Part shown: piece by piece, positions 1 through 9,310 of the stretch | Numbering within the stretch: position 1 is the stretch's first letter | How the letters are laid out: each line of letters begins with the position of its first letter | Assembly (NCBI RefSeq): GCF_014212125.1 | Contig: NZ_JACJVP010000037.1 | Coordinates: 264 to 64,263 of the forward strand | Origin: Cohnella nanjingensis | GTDB taxonomy: Bacteria > Bacillota > Bacilli > Paenibacillales > Paenibacillaceae | DNA: 64,000 nt | Direction: 5' to 3' | Program-made: the position numbers and the translations under genes | Notes under the pieces: model-generated | Database searches by the model: none | Seen by the model: the letters and a program-made list of their open reading frames with translations, nothing else | Told to the model about the DNA's origin: nothing

Positions 1-35
1 AGTAAATGCCTCTTCTCCGCCAATGGGAGCCAAAT

Positions 36-56
36 AAGTTGTACGAATACAATTGA
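36..56. repeat. single TTGTA-N5-TACAA repeat unit at the left edge
   Basis: Bases 39-53 read TTGTACGAATACAAT. This matches the 15-bp units of the arrays at 45.35 kb and 62.98 kb. No second unit is visible 51 or 61 bp to the right, so this may be the last unit of an array that runs off the left edge. Apart from this unit, nothing gene-like is seen in bases 1-212. Confidence 0.45.
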
Positions 57-212
57 TTGGGGAGCGAGCACCATCATCGGTTGACCTACGCTATTCTCCG
101 GCGCTCGCGAGTCCAAGATGGATTCTATTTTCGAAAAGTCCGTGCGGTATGCGCAATCTGAGCTAGCCGCATCTTGAGGGACGCCGCTCGCCCGAGTCCC
201 GAGCACCCTGTG

Positions 213-1913
213 TCACGCTAACCGCAGCTCGAAGCCGACTTCGAACATGCGCCGCCAAGGCATCTCGACGTTGTCCAGGAGGAAGCGCGAAGGATCGAGA
301 TCCTGCAGGTACGTCTCCGCGAACGCGGTCAGCTTGGCCAGCACCAGCGCCGAGATCTCGCCATGGATGGCCGAGACGTCGAAGTAGTTGCCGCCGAGCG
401 CTTCCAGATGGTTCCACGCAATATCGGTGCGCACGATCGCTTGGTAGCCCCAATCCTCCAGCAACCGCGACACGTAGAAGGACTCGCTGTTCCGCGCGCG
501 TTCCGCTTCCCAGGCCGCGCCAGTGGACTCTCCCGCTTGCACGTCTACCTGCCCGCCTGCTCCGCCTTGCTGCTCGCCAAACGCGCTCGGAGTCCCTTGC
601 TTCTTGCCGCCAAGCTCGCCAGCCGCTCCCCCCGCTTCACGCGACTGCAAGCCTCCCGCTCGCTGCGCCGCCCCGCGATAATAGGATTCCACGATCGCAT
701 GCGCGATCACGGTGCCGAGCGTGTTGCCGGACGTGTTCCAGCCGGCATACGCCGCGATCTTCGGCAGCAGCCCCCACCGCGATAGCAGCTTCATGAGCGG
801 CTCGTCCGACCCGTTGCACGTCGCGACGTCGGCCAGCGCGACCATCCGCCCTTTCGCCGTATAGCGCGCGATCGCTTCCGCGAATTCCCGCAGGTTAACC
901 TCCGAGAAGTAGGACGCATGCCGGTCGGCCAGCGCCGTCGTCGTCTCGGCCATGTCGTGCTGTCCGACGGGCGGAGAGTTGACCATGAGGACGAAGTCGG
1001 CCTCCGAGGCATGATCGCCGATGAAGCCGCCGGCCGCATGGATCTGCGCCTTCAGGCTCTCGCCCAGCGAACGGTCCTCGTACTTCGGAATGGAGAACGG
1101 GCCGGAGGTGGAGGCGTGACGGATGTAGATCTCGGGTTGGTAACCCTTCAGCTCGCAGAAGGCGCGCGCGAACAGCGTGTTCCCGATCTCGTCCGCTCCC
1201 GGGTACAGATGGATGCGATCCAGCAGCCCCAGCTTCTCCACCCGCAGCAGAAGGTTGCGCTGCTCGGAGGAGGAATAGCCGTACTTGGCATTGTCGTCGA
1301 GCGGAATAAGGAGGAAGTCGATGACATTCTCCTTCACGAGATCGATCGCCATGCGGTTTACCGTCGTATTGATCCGCCGACGATCCGTAAAGTCGAGCCG
1401 TACCGCTTCGGGCACGTATGCCGTCAGCCGCTCCAGCTCCGCCTGCGCGTCCTCGTCCAGACCGTCCCGCGCCAACTGGTCCTGCAGCGCCCCGAGCCGC
1501 GCCAATTCGGCGCCGTAGTCCGCGTAGTAGTCCGGCTCTTCGTCGCTGCTGCTGTAAGCGGGCGCCCGCATGATGAGATTAAAGGCAAAGATCCGCAGCG
1601 CGGGATTGCGTTCCTTGCACGACTTGATGACGTTCAGCCGCGCTTGGCATTGCGCTTCGCTCAGATGGTGCAGGCGAGAAGGGACGATCCCCCCGTAGAC
1701 GAGCATGTCCAGCGAGACGATCAGCCGGCTTGCCTCGGCGGATTGCGCCAGCAGCCACTCGGCGAGCGCGGCCGTATCGGCGGGACGTTTTTTGTCGCCG
1801 AGCATGGCGCGCGGAGGCGCGGTCAGACGGACGTCCGAGGCGGCGGCGATCCGGACGGGATAGGCGGCGTTGCAGGGCCGTTCGTCCAACGGCAGGTAGA
1901 CGATTGCGGACAT
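213..1913 (-). CDS. DUF4127 family protein
   Basis: 566-residue cytoplasmic protein. The opening motif (YLPLDERPCN), the SLDMLVYGGIVPSR segment and the later LLIPLDDNAKYG segment are typical of the DUF4127 family, whose biochemical activity I do not know. The start has AGGAATCTCC-type upstream sequence on the minus strand and is divergent from nanE. An Ala/Gly/Gln-rich stretch (about residues 415-475) interrupts an otherwise conserved protein and looks like a lineage-specific low-complexity insertion. Its position beside nanE and GHL10 genes suggests a role in amino-sugar or cell-wall glycan use (inference). No signal peptide is seen. Confidence 0.8.
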   Translation of the reverse strand: MSAIVYLPLDERPCNAAYPVRIAAASDVRLTAPPRAMLGDKKRPADTAALAEWLLAQSAEASRLIVSLDMLVYGGIVPSRLHHLSEAQCQARLNVIKSCKERNPALRIFAFNLIMRAPAYSSSDEEPDYYADYGAELARLGALQDQLARDGLDEDAQAELERLTAYVPEAVRLDFTDRRRINTTVNRMAIDLVKENVIDFLLIPLDDNAKYGYSSSEQRNLLLRVEKLGLLDRIHLYPGADEIGNTLFARAFCELKGYQPEIYIRHASTSGPFSIPKYEDRSLGESLKAQIHAAGGFIGDHASEADFVLMVNSPPVGQHDMAETTTALADRHASYFSEVNLREFAEAIARYTAKGRMVALADVATCNGSDEPLMKLLSRWGLLPKIAAYAGWNTSGNTLGTVIAHAIVESYYRGAAQRAGGLQSREAGGAAGELGGKKQGTPSAFGEQQGGAGGQVDVQAGESTGAAWEAERARNSESFYVSRLLEDWGYQAIVRTDIAWNHLEALGGNYFDVSAIHGEISALVLAKLTAFAETYLQDLDPSRFLLDNVEMPWRRMFEVGFELRLA

Positions 1914-2032
1914 CGGAGATTCCTCCCGGAAAAAATGATGTAATTTGGCTCCAGTATACCATAGCTTTTGAACTTAAATTCCATAAACATTTAATAAAAA
2001 GAAATAAATATCTTTCCCAAATCGAACCAAAT

Positions 2033-2041
2033 TGCTATAAT
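2033..2041 (+). promoter_or_regulatory. extended -10 promoter for nanE
   Basis: TATAAT at 2036-2041 is preceded by TG at 2033-2034, giving an extended -10 (TGCTATAAT). The -35 position (about 2013) is poor. It lies in an AT-rich divergent intergenic region between the DUF4127 gene and nanE. Confidence 0.5.
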
Positions 2042-2078
2042 GAAACCAATTCAGAGATGGAGGTGAATTCCACTAAGT

Positions 2079-2834
2079 GTGATGGAAATGAAAAATAACT
2101 CCAATGACAAAATGGGTGAGCTCATGAATGAAGCATTAATCATCGATAGCCTGAAGGACGGATTTATCGTCTCCTGCCAAGCGCTGGAGCAGGAGCCGCT
2201 CTTCGGGGCAGAGCTCATGGCATCCATGGCCGTTGCGGCAGAAGAGGGCGGAGCCGTAGCGATTCGCGCCAACACGCCAAGGGATATCGCCGCGATCAAA
2301 CGAAAAAGCGCGCTGCCGGTCATCGGACTTTATAAGAAGCATTATCCAGGCTCGGAAGTCTATATCACGCCTACGCTCCAAGAGATCCGGGAGATCGCGG
2401 AGGCGGGAGCCGATCTGCTGGCGTTCGACGCCACGCAGCTCCCGCGGCCGGACGGACGGTCACTCCAGGAATTCGTCGCCGCGATCCGTCTGGCTTACCC
2501 CCATCTTCGCTTGGTCGCCGACATCTCTACCTACGAGGAAGGCGTCGCGGCCATGGCGCTCGGCGTCGATCTGGTCTCGACGACGCTGTCCGGATACACC
2601 TCCTACAGCACGCAGCAAGAGCAGCCGGACATCGACTTGGTATCGCGCCTCGCCGCGCTGCGCCGCACGCCGGTATTGGCCGAAGGACGGATCTGGACGC
2701 CGGAGGAATGCATCGCCTGCCTGCGGCTGGGCGCGCATGCCGTCGTCGTCGGCACCGCCATCACGAGACCCCAAGAGATTACCAAACGCTTCGTCCAAGC
2801 CATCCGGGGCGCATTGAATCATGACGGATCTTGA
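2079..2834 (+). CDS. nanE: N-acetylmannosamine-6-phosphate 2-epimerase
   Basis: Converts ManNAc-6-P to GlcNAc-6-P in the cytoplasm, feeding amino sugars into the NagA/NagB route. It is a TIM-barrel protein with NanE-type segments: [79 protein letters not shown] and [14 protein letters not shown]. The family is about 230 residues; this ORF is 251 because of an N-terminal extension. The start is uncertain: GTG at 2079 follows GGAGGTG at 2059-2065, but ATG at 2082, 2088 or later is possible. No nanA or nanK is nearby, so the substrate probably arrives as ManNAc or a ManNAc derivative made elsewhere (inference). Confidence 0.9.
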   Translation: MMEMKNNSNDKMGELMNEALIIDSLKDGFIVSCQALEQEPLFGAELMASMAVAAEEGGAVAIRANTPRDIAAIKRKSALPVIGLYKKHYPGSEVYITPTLQEIREIAEAGADLLAFDATQLPRPDGRSLQEFVAAIRLAYPHLRLVADISTYEEGVAAMALGVDLVSTTLSGYTSYSTQQEQPDIDLVSRLAALRRTPVLAEGRIWTPEECIACLRLGAHAVVVGTAITRPQEITKRFVQAIRGALNHDGS

Positions 2835-3005
2835 TCCGGCATGATTCAAGCCGCGATCGCGATGATCTGGATTATCTGTTATCCCTAAAAATAATAGCGC
2901 TTTCTTTTCAAAATATAGCAGCATTCCCTAAACGCCCGAACGGAGGCGAAGGATCGTTCGGCACGACCCATCAACCAAATCGAATCGGAAGAGGAGGCAA
3001 GGAGA

Positions 3006-5714
3006 ATGAATCGTTTGTTTAGAACGTTAACGCTCGTAATGGTTATGGTGCTGTTATTCGCCGGAGCCGCGTCGGCGGCCGGTACGGAAGGCGCGGCGCA
3101 GCCGCTCGCTGCGCCCCAGATCGTGCTGGAGGACGGCAGAACGCTGACGGTGGCCGCGGTCGATCAAGAGCGGCAGAACGATCAGTTGGCCGTATACACG
3201 CGGAACTACGGAGAGAAGACGAAGCCGTTCGCCTCCGGAACGGTAGAGTACATCGTGGCGGACGGCGCCGTGGTCGTCAAGTCCGCCGAAGGAAGCCAAG
3301 GGACGTTCATCCCGACGACGGGCTACGTGCTCTCGGCCTCGGGGACGGCGGCCGCCGCGCTCGGCGATCTCGCGATCGGCGCGCTCGTCGAGACGCGCGA
3401 CCTGAATATTCCCGTGCTGCCGTCGAAGTACTTCACCGTCCAAGGCGTCGCGGTCGGCATCGACCGGGTCGACGGGCCTCGCGGCGCGGGCGAAGTCGTC
3501 CTCTATCAACCCGCGTACGGCCCCTCGACCCGGCAGAACGCCTGGGGCATGGAGCTGGCGGTGTCGGGCGGCAAAGTGACGAAGGTAACGGACGTTCGCA
3601 CGGATTCGAATACGGGGGCCTACCTGGACAACGATACGCCGATTCCGGCGGACGGCTATGTCGTCTCGATCCAGTCGGGCAGTTCGTTCTACGACCGGCT
3701 GACCGGCAAAGTCGCCGTCGGGGACCCGGTGGAGCTCGTGACGGACAGCCTCATCTATTCGGCCGGCAAGATGACCTACGACGCCTTCAATCCGAAAACG
3801 CGGGAGGACAACCCCGGCGGCTGGGACGATGTCGGGAATACGCCTTATCCCGGGATGCGCGGCACCGATCAGCTCATCGTTTATGACAGCAGCTACGGCG
3901 CCAGCACCGGCACGAATCCTTGGGGCTTCGAGGCGGTCGTGAACGACCGGGGCTTCGTCATCGCGAGCGGCGGCAACGACAACGCGATCCCGGCGGGCGG
4001 CTATGTCCTGTCCGGCCACGGCGCGAAGAATACGTGGCTGACCAAGAACGCGCTGGTAGGCGCCAAGGTGCGGATCGACAAGGTCAACAAGCAGGTGCTC
4101 CTGATCTTCACGCCCGAATCGTATCTGGACCGGGCGACGATCAGCGTCGACAACGCGGAGAAGGCGCTGCAGACGTCCCGCAGCCAATTCCTGGACGTGC
4201 CTTACAAGCAGATCGAGCAAAAGATCGCCGAAGCCAAGACGCTGCGCGATCAGGCCAAGACCGCGATCGAGAGCGGCGCGACCGGGGGCTTGTTCGCATT
4301 GCTGAACAAGCTGGACCAGAGCATCTCGGATACGCACTTCATGAACTTCGAGTCCCGCAAGGTGGACAACCGCGGCCTGTGGCTGCGTCCGAAGGAGACG
4401 AACCTGGCGCAGGTGCGCGAGCATCTGGACCGCATCCAGGCGACGAATATCAACTCTATCTATCTGGAGACCTGGTGGGACGGTTATACCATCTATCCGA
4501 CGAAGGTGCAGGATTCGGCGCAGAATCCGATCTACCAAGGGTTCGACGTCTTGAAGGCCTATCTGGACGAAGGCAAGAAACGCGGCATCGAGATCCATGC
4601 CTGGGTCGAGAACTTCTTCGCCGGCGGCCCGGTCGTCGAGCGTCATCCCGATTGGCTGTTGATTAGCCGCAAGGGCGACAACTACGAAGTCGGAACGAAC
4701 GGCGCAAAGTGGTATTGGCTGAACCCGGCGCTGCCGCAGGCGAGGGACTTCGTGTCCGCCGTCTACAAGGAGCTGCTGCAGAAATACGACGTGGATTCGC
4801 TGCATCTGGACTATGCCCGCTATCCCGGCTCCGGCGACTACACCAACGATTTCGGCTATGACGCGTATACCCGCGACTTGTTCAAGAAGCAAGCCGCCGT
4901 CGATCCGCTCGAACTCCATCCGGGCGATGCGCATTGGGACGAGTGGCTGCAATTCCGCGCCGATATCATTAACAGCTGGGTCGACCGGCTCGTCTCCGAA
5001 GCGCGCAAGACGGCACCCGGCATTATCGTGACGGCGGCCGTATGGCCGAACTACGACGAAGCGCCGAAGTCGCACGCCCAGCAGACGAAGTATTGGACCG
5101 ATCATAACTACATCCACAACCTCTTCCACATGTCGTACGTGCCGGACGCCACCATCATCGTGCAGGATCTGAAGAGCTCGCTGGCCGTCGCGAACGGCCG
5201 CGCCTTCGTCACGTCCGGCATCGGCACCTTCATCGACCTGACGAAGACGGAGCTCGTGCGCCAGATCGACGAAGCGGTCAAGAACGGCGCGGACGGAACG
5301 GCCCTGTTCGAGTTCGAGTCGTTGTACGACTATGGCTATGACCGGGAGCTTACGCTAGGCGTCTACCGGAACAAGGCCGTCATGCCCGACTACCGGACGA
5401 CGAAGCCGCTCTATACGCTGCTTGCGGACATGGCCCGCAAGATCGACGAAGTCTACGTGCCCCTCGGGGGCATGAACGCCATGGACGCGGCCGAGCTGAA
5501 GAAGGATCTGAATAATGCGATGAACGTCCTTCAACCGGACAAGAAGTTCAACCACGGCATCGCGACCTCCGCGAAGCAGAAGCTCGGCAAGCTGGAGCAG
5601 ACGCTGGCGGGCGCGAAGTCGGTACAGACCGAGGCGGCGAACCGGATTCGGTTCGATCTGAACTTCGCCGGGCGCATCGTGGATCTCTACTTCGTCAAAG
5701 AAGGCGAAAAGTAG
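3006..5714 (+). CDS. secreted GHL10 (DUF187) glycosidase-like protein, three N-terminal modules
   Basis: 902 residues. A signal peptide (MNRLF..., hydrophobic 8-24, AAG/AAQ-type cleavage) indicates export. Residues 55-365 hold three related modules of about 110 residues. Each has a YG-x-xT-x-N-x-WG core and ends in IPxxGYVLS (106-110, 217-221, 332-336). A helical linker leads to the GHL10 TIM barrel from about residue 457 (RGLWLRPKETN). Barrel motifs include IYLETWWDG, GIEIHAWVENF, LNPALPQARD and LHLDYARYP; acidic residues here are candidate catalytic groups. The family resembles B. subtilis YngK and is thought to act on cell-surface glycans. It is a paralogue of the 9311-12358 gene and lies in the same block as nanE and the ABC importer. 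Confidence 0.85.
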   Translation: MNRLFRTLTLVMVMVLLFAGAASAAGTEGAAQPLAAPQIVLEDGRTLTVAAVDQERQNDQLAVYTRNYGEKTKPFASGTVEYIVADGAVVVKSAEGSQGTFIPTTGYVLSASGTAAAALGDLAIGALVETRDLNIPVLPSKYFTVQGVAVGIDRVDGPRGAGEVVLYQPAYGPSTRQNAWGMELAVSGGKVTKVTDVRTDSNTGAYLDNDTPIPADGYVVSIQSGSSFYDRLTGKVAVGDPVELVTDSLIYSAGKMTYDAFNPKTREDNPGGWDDVGNTPYPGMRGTDQLIVYDSSYGASTGTNPWGFEAVVNDRGFVIASGGNDNAIPAGGYVLSGHGAKNTWLTKNALVGAKVRIDKVNKQVLLIFTPESYLDRATISVDNAEKALQTSRSQFLDVPYKQIEQKIAEAKTLRDQAKTAIESGATGGLFALLNKLDQSISDTHFMNFESRKVDNRGLWLRPKETNLAQVREHLDRIQATNINSIYLETWWDGYTIYPTKVQDSAQNPIYQGFDVLKAYLDEGKKRGIEIHAWVENFFAGGPVVERHPDWLLISRKGDNYEVGTNGAKWYWLNPALPQARDFVSAVYKELLQKYDVDSLHLDYARYPGSGDYTNDFGYDAYTRDLFKKQAAVDPLELHPGDAHWDEWLQFRADIINSWVDRLVSEARKTAPGIIVTAAVWPNYDEAPKSHAQQTKYWTDHNYIHNLFHMSYVPDATIIVQDLKSSLAVANGRAFVTSGIGTFIDLTKTELVRQIDEAVKNGADGTALFEFESLYDYGYDRELTLGVYRNKAVMPDYRTTKPLYTLLADMARKIDEVYVPLGGMNAMDAAELKKDLNNAMNVLQPDKKFNHGIATSAKQKLGKLEQTLAGAKSVQTEAANRIRFDLNFAGRIVDLYFVKEGEK

Positions 5715-5816
5715 ACGCGAGCGGCGCAGAGAGAGCTGACGTTGGCGAAGACTAACAAAATATGGATTCATGATCCGAATCGAATGTAAAGATCAGATAA
5801 AAATTCCAAAATGATG

Positions 5817-5845
5817 TTGACGGTAATAAAAACCTATCCTATATT
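5817..5845 (+). promoter_or_regulatory. sigma-A promoter of the sugar ABC importer
   Basis: TTGACG at 5817-5822, a 17-bp spacer and TATATT at 5840-5845. Transcription would begin about 70 bases before the binding-protein start. Confidence 0.7.
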
Positions 5846-5914
5846 ATGGACATTAATACCGCATAAATTGGATGGGTTGAAGAAAAATTCCAAACAGTGA
5901 AAAGAGGGAAGCGT

Positions 5915-7282
5915 ATGACCAGCAAGTTCAGGTACACGGCTTTAACGGTCATCTGCACGCTCATGGTCTCGGTCTTCGCGGCATGCGGGAGCGGCAACAA
6001 GGAAGAGAGCAGCGGATCGCCGTCCGCCTCCGCCTCCTCTTCGCCGGAAGCGTCAGCCAGCCCGAGCGCAAGTCCGGAGGAGACGCCGAAGAAGGACATT
6101 ACCCTCCAGTTCTGGACGATCTCGCTCAGCCCCAACTTCGACGATTATATCAACGGCAGAATCAAGAAGTTCCAAGACGAGAATCCGGGCATTACGGTCA
6201 AATGGACGGATCTCCCGTACGACGCGATGGAGAACAAGCTGCTCACCTCCATCGCGGGCGGCAAAGCGCCGGACGTCGTCAACCTGAACACCGGCATGAC
6301 GATGACGCTCGCGGGCAAGAACGCGCTCGTCGACCTGAACGCCGAAGCGACGGAAGATCAGCGCTCGATCTACTTCGAGAATCTGTACAACTCCGCGAAG
6401 CTGGGCGACAGCGTCTACGCCTTCCCTTGGTACTACGGGCTGAACGCCTTCATGTACAACAAGGAGCTCTACGAGAAAGCGGGCCTCGATCCGGCCAAGC
6501 CGCCGACCACTTGGGACGAACTGAAGGAGCAGGCCGTCACGATCAAGCAGAAGACCGGCAAATACGGCTTCGTTCCGACCTACAACCCGCCGGCCGACCT
6601 GTACTTCTCCGGGGTGCCGGTCATCAGCGACGACAAGAAGAAAATGATCATCAACACGCCGGAAGCGCTCGAGTGGGTGAAGTGGAACAAGGCGCTCTAT
6701 GACGAAGGCGTCGTTCCGAAGGAGAGCCTGACCGCCGACGCCAACTACGCCACGGACAAGTACCAGTCCGGTCAGATCGCCACGCTCACGACCGGCGCCG
6801 CCTTCCTGAGCCGGGTCAAGACGAACGCCAAGAAGGTCTACGACAATACCCTTGTCGCGCCGATGCCGGCGCTGAAGACCGGCAAGTATCACGCGGGCCT
6901 CATGAATCTCGTCGTGCCGGAGAAGAGCAAGAACCACAAGGAAGCGATCGCGCTCGCGAACTTCATGACGAACGACGAATCGCAGCTTGAGTTCTGCAAG
7001 ATCGTCAACATCCTGCCGTCTACGAAGAAGGCGGCCGCCGACCCGTTCTTCACGGAAGCCGGCGACGATCCGGAGTCCAAAGCGAAGATCATCACCGCGC
7101 AGGAAGCCGCGCAGGCGCAAGACTTCACGCTTGGGGTCAAGGACGAAGGGAAGATTCTGGAGTCTCTCTGGAAGAACTGGCAGAAGATGCTGCTCGGCAA
7201 GATGACGCCGGAAGAATATCTGAGCCAATCCGAAGCCGCCGCGCAGAAGGTGCTCGACGAGGTCAACAAGGCCAACGGCTAA
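5915..7282 (+). CDS. sugar ABC transporter substrate-binding lipoprotein
   Basis: 455-residue family-1 extracellular solute-binding protein. Start ATG 5915 is preceded by AGAGGGA at good spacing; an upstream in-frame GTG (5897) lacks this. The lipobox VFAAC places the lipid-modified Cys at residue 24, followed by a Ser/Ala/Pro linker. Features typical of carbohydrate-binding proteins include LQFWTISL, NPGITVKWTDLPYD, APDVVNLN, ALVDLN, YAFPWYYGLNAFMYNKELYEKAGLDP and PTTWDELKEQA. It delivers sugar to the permeases encoded just downstream. A dispersed repeat element separates it from the first permease gene. No ATPase gene is present, so a shared MsmK-type ATPase encoded elsewhere is likely. Confidence 0.92.
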   Translation: MTSKFRYTALTVICTLMVSVFAACGSGNKEESSGSPSASASSSPEASASPSASPEETPKKDITLQFWTISLSPNFDDYINGRIKKFQDENPGITVKWTDLPYDAMENKLLTSIAGGKAPDVVNLNTGMTMTLAGKNALVDLNAEATEDQRSIYFENLYNSAKLGDSVYAFPWYYGLNAFMYNKELYEKAGLDPAKPPTTWDELKEQAVTIKQKTGKYGFVPTYNPPADLYFSGVPVISDDKKKMIINTPEALEWVKWNKALYDEGVVPKESLTADANYATDKYQSGQIATLTTGAAFLSRVKTNAKKVYDNTLVAPMPALKTGKYHAGLMNLVVPEKSKNHKEAIALANFMTNDESQLEFCKIVNILPSTKKAAADPFFTEAGDDPESKAKIITAQEAAQAQDFTLGVKDEGKILESLWKNWQKMLLGKMTPEEYLSQSEAAAQKVLDEVNKANG

Positions 7283-7283
7283 T

Positions 7284-7381
7284 CCAAGTAATAACGGCTT
7301 CGCCGTCCGCTTTAGAGGGCGATACGTTTTTATCGGAGACGGACCAGCGAAGGATTGGTGAAACTTATACTTCCTGATACG
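7284..7381 (-). repeat. dispersed intergenic repeat, copy F (minus orientation)
   Basis: Read on the minus strand, it has the three conserved blocks of the family: GTATAAGTTTCAC (7370-7358), CCGATAAAAACGT and GACGGCGAAGCCG followed by T-rich DNA. It sits in the only long gap inside the ABC importer operon, directly after the binding-protein stop codon. Confidence 0.75.
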
Positions 7382-7477
7382 TGAATATAGGGATAAATAG
7401 GAGTGAATTTCTTCACTCCTATTTATCCGTTGAAGGCCCGATTCGTGCTTCTTACACTGCAGGGGGGGTGACCGCTT

Positions 7478-8374
7478 TTGTTCTCCAACAAGCTCATGCG
7501 CAGGCAAGCCGGGTTCGCCTATCTGATGCTCGTTCCCGGCTGCATCTTGCTCCTCGCGTTTACGTTCTACCCCATCTTCCGCGGCCTGCCGCTCGCGTTC
7601 ACGGATTACTCGGTCGTGGACACGACGCATTGGACGGGATGGGCCAACTTCAAGCGCGCCTTCGCCGACGGCAACTTCGGCCTCGCGCTCCAGCATTCGC
7701 TCTTCTATCTGATCGTCGTGCCGGTGCTGCAGATTCTCTCCATTCTGATGGCGATTCTCGTGAACAACAAGCTTCGCTTCATTACCTTCTTCCGCGTCGC
7801 CTACTTCGTACCCGTCGTTACGTCGATGGTCGCCGCCGCCATCGCCTGGAAGTGGGTCTACGAGGAGCAAGGCATCCTCAACTATTTCCTCCTCAAATTC
7901 GGCATCCTCGATCAGCCGGTCTCGTTCATGGTCGAGACGCGGCTGGCGCTGTACGGCGTCATGTTCGTCACGATTTGGAAAGGCCTCGGCTACTACATGA
8001 TGATCTATCTGGCCGGCTTGCAGTCGATCCCGAGCGAGCTTCAGGAAGCCGCCCGAATCGACGGCGCGAACTGGTGGAGAACGATCTGGCATATCACCAT
8101 CCCGCTCCTCATGCCGTTCGTCCTGCTCTGCTCCCTGTTGTCGATGATGGGCGCGATCCAGGTGTTCGACGAGGTGTTCGTCATGCACGGTCCGCTCGGC
8201 GATCCGGCCTATACGACGCTGACGACCAGCATCTATTCCTACAAGGTGGCGTTCCAGGACTTCGAATTCGGTTATGCGGCCACGCTCGGCCTGCTCGTCT
8301 CGCTGATCGTCATGGTGCTCTCGATCTTCATGTTCCGGTATACGAGAAAAGGAGGGCTGACTTACTATGAGTGA
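7478..8374 (+). CDS. sugar ABC transporter permease (MalF/UgpA type)
   Basis: 298 residues with six predicted membrane segments. The EAA loop ELQEAARIDGANWWRTIWHITIPLLMP lies around residues 188-213 and contacts the ATPase. The start is TTG at 7478, preceded by AGGGGGGG at 7461-7468; no ATG gives a better fit. It overlaps the next permease gene by 8 bases, so translation is coupled. It forms the inner-membrane channel together with the 8367-9245 product and receives sugar from the lipoprotein at 5915. Confidence 0.92.
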   Translation: MFSNKLMRRQAGFAYLMLVPGCILLLAFTFYPIFRGLPLAFTDYSVVDTTHWTGWANFKRAFADGNFGLALQHSLFYLIVVPVLQILSILMAILVNNKLRFITFFRVAYFVPVVTSMVAAAIAWKWVYEEQGILNYFLLKFGILDQPVSFMVETRLALYGVMFVTIWKGLGYYMMIYLAGLQSIPSELQEAARIDGANWWRTIWHITIPLLMPFVLLCSLLSMMGAIQVFDEVFVMHGPLGDPAYTTLTTSIYSYKVAFQDFEFGYAATLGLLVSLIVMVLSIFMFRYTRKGGLTYYE

Positions 8375-9245
8375 TACCCCGATCGCGCCGGCCGCGGAGC
8401 GCCTTCCAGGCAATCGGAAGACGTCACCTAAGAAGATCGTGCAAGCGATCGTCGTCTATCCGCTGCTCCTGCTCACGACGGTCGTGACGCTGGGGCCGTT
8501 CCTGTGGCTGCTCTCGACCGCGCTCAAGACGGGCGACAACATCTACGCCTACCCGCCGCAGTTCATCCCGAACCCGATCACGTTCAAGAACTTCATCGAC
8601 GTCTTTAACCTGATGCCGCTCTGGTCGTACATCGGCAACACCGTCTACATGACGGCGCTCGGCGTCCTGCTCAACATCTTCCTGTGCGCGATCACGGCCT
8701 ATCCGCTGGCTCGGCTGCGGTTCCCGTTCCGCAACGCGATCTTCTTCGCGATGGTCAGCACGATGATCCTGCCGAACGCGGGGGGCATGATCGTCAACTT
8801 CCTGACGATCCAATCGCTCGGCCTGTACAACAACATGTTCGGCGTCGTTCTGCCGTCGGCGATCAGCATCTTTAATATCTTCCTGCTGCGCCAGGCGTTC
8901 ATCACGGTGCCGAACGATATGGAGCATTCCGCCCGGATCGACGGCGCCGGCGAATTCCGCATCTTCGCGACCATTATGGTGCCGATGATCCGTCCGGCCA
9001 TCGCGACCGTGCTGATCTTCGACTTCATGGCGTTCTGGAACAGCCTGATCTGGCCGGTCATCATCCTGGACGACCGCGCCAAGTATCCGCTCGGCCCCGC
9101 GCTCAAGTACCTGAACAGCAATCTGGCGTTTAACTTCCCCTATGTCGCCGCAGGCACGATCATCTCCGTCATCCCGATCATCATCATCTTCCTCGTGCTG
9201 CAGAAGCAGTTCATTAACGGCATGGTCGGGGCCGTCAAGGGGTAG
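8367..9245 (+). CDS. sugar ABC transporter permease (MalG/UgpE type)
   Basis: 292 residues, MalG-like. It has an N-terminal membrane segment followed by PFLWLLSTALKTG and an EAA-type loop near residues 185-215 (DMEHSARIDGAGEFRIFATIMVP). The start ATG lies within the end of the upstream permease gene with GGAGG immediately upstream. It is the second transmembrane subunit of the sugar importer. The carried sugar is not identifiable from sequence; nanE and the two GHL10 genes suggest an amino-sugar or wall-derived oligosaccharide (inference). Confidence 0.92.
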   Translation: MSDTPIAPAAERLPGNRKTSPKKIVQAIVVYPLLLLTTVVTLGPFLWLLSTALKTGDNIYAYPPQFIPNPITFKNFIDVFNLMPLWSYIGNTVYMTALGVLLNIFLCAITAYPLARLRFPFRNAIFFAMVSTMILPNAGGMIVNFLTIQSLGLYNNMFGVVLPSAISIFNIFLLRQAFITVPNDMEHSARIDGAGEFRIFATIMVPMIRPAIATVLIFDFMAFWNSLIWPVIILDDRAKYPLGPALKYLNSNLAFNFPYVAAGTIISVIPIIIIFLVLQKQFINGMVGAVKG

Positions 9246-9310
9246 GCGAATTGTCTCTCCGGGCATCAAGCCCGCGCAACCACACTCTGATGAAGCTGGA
9301 GGGTTGATTC

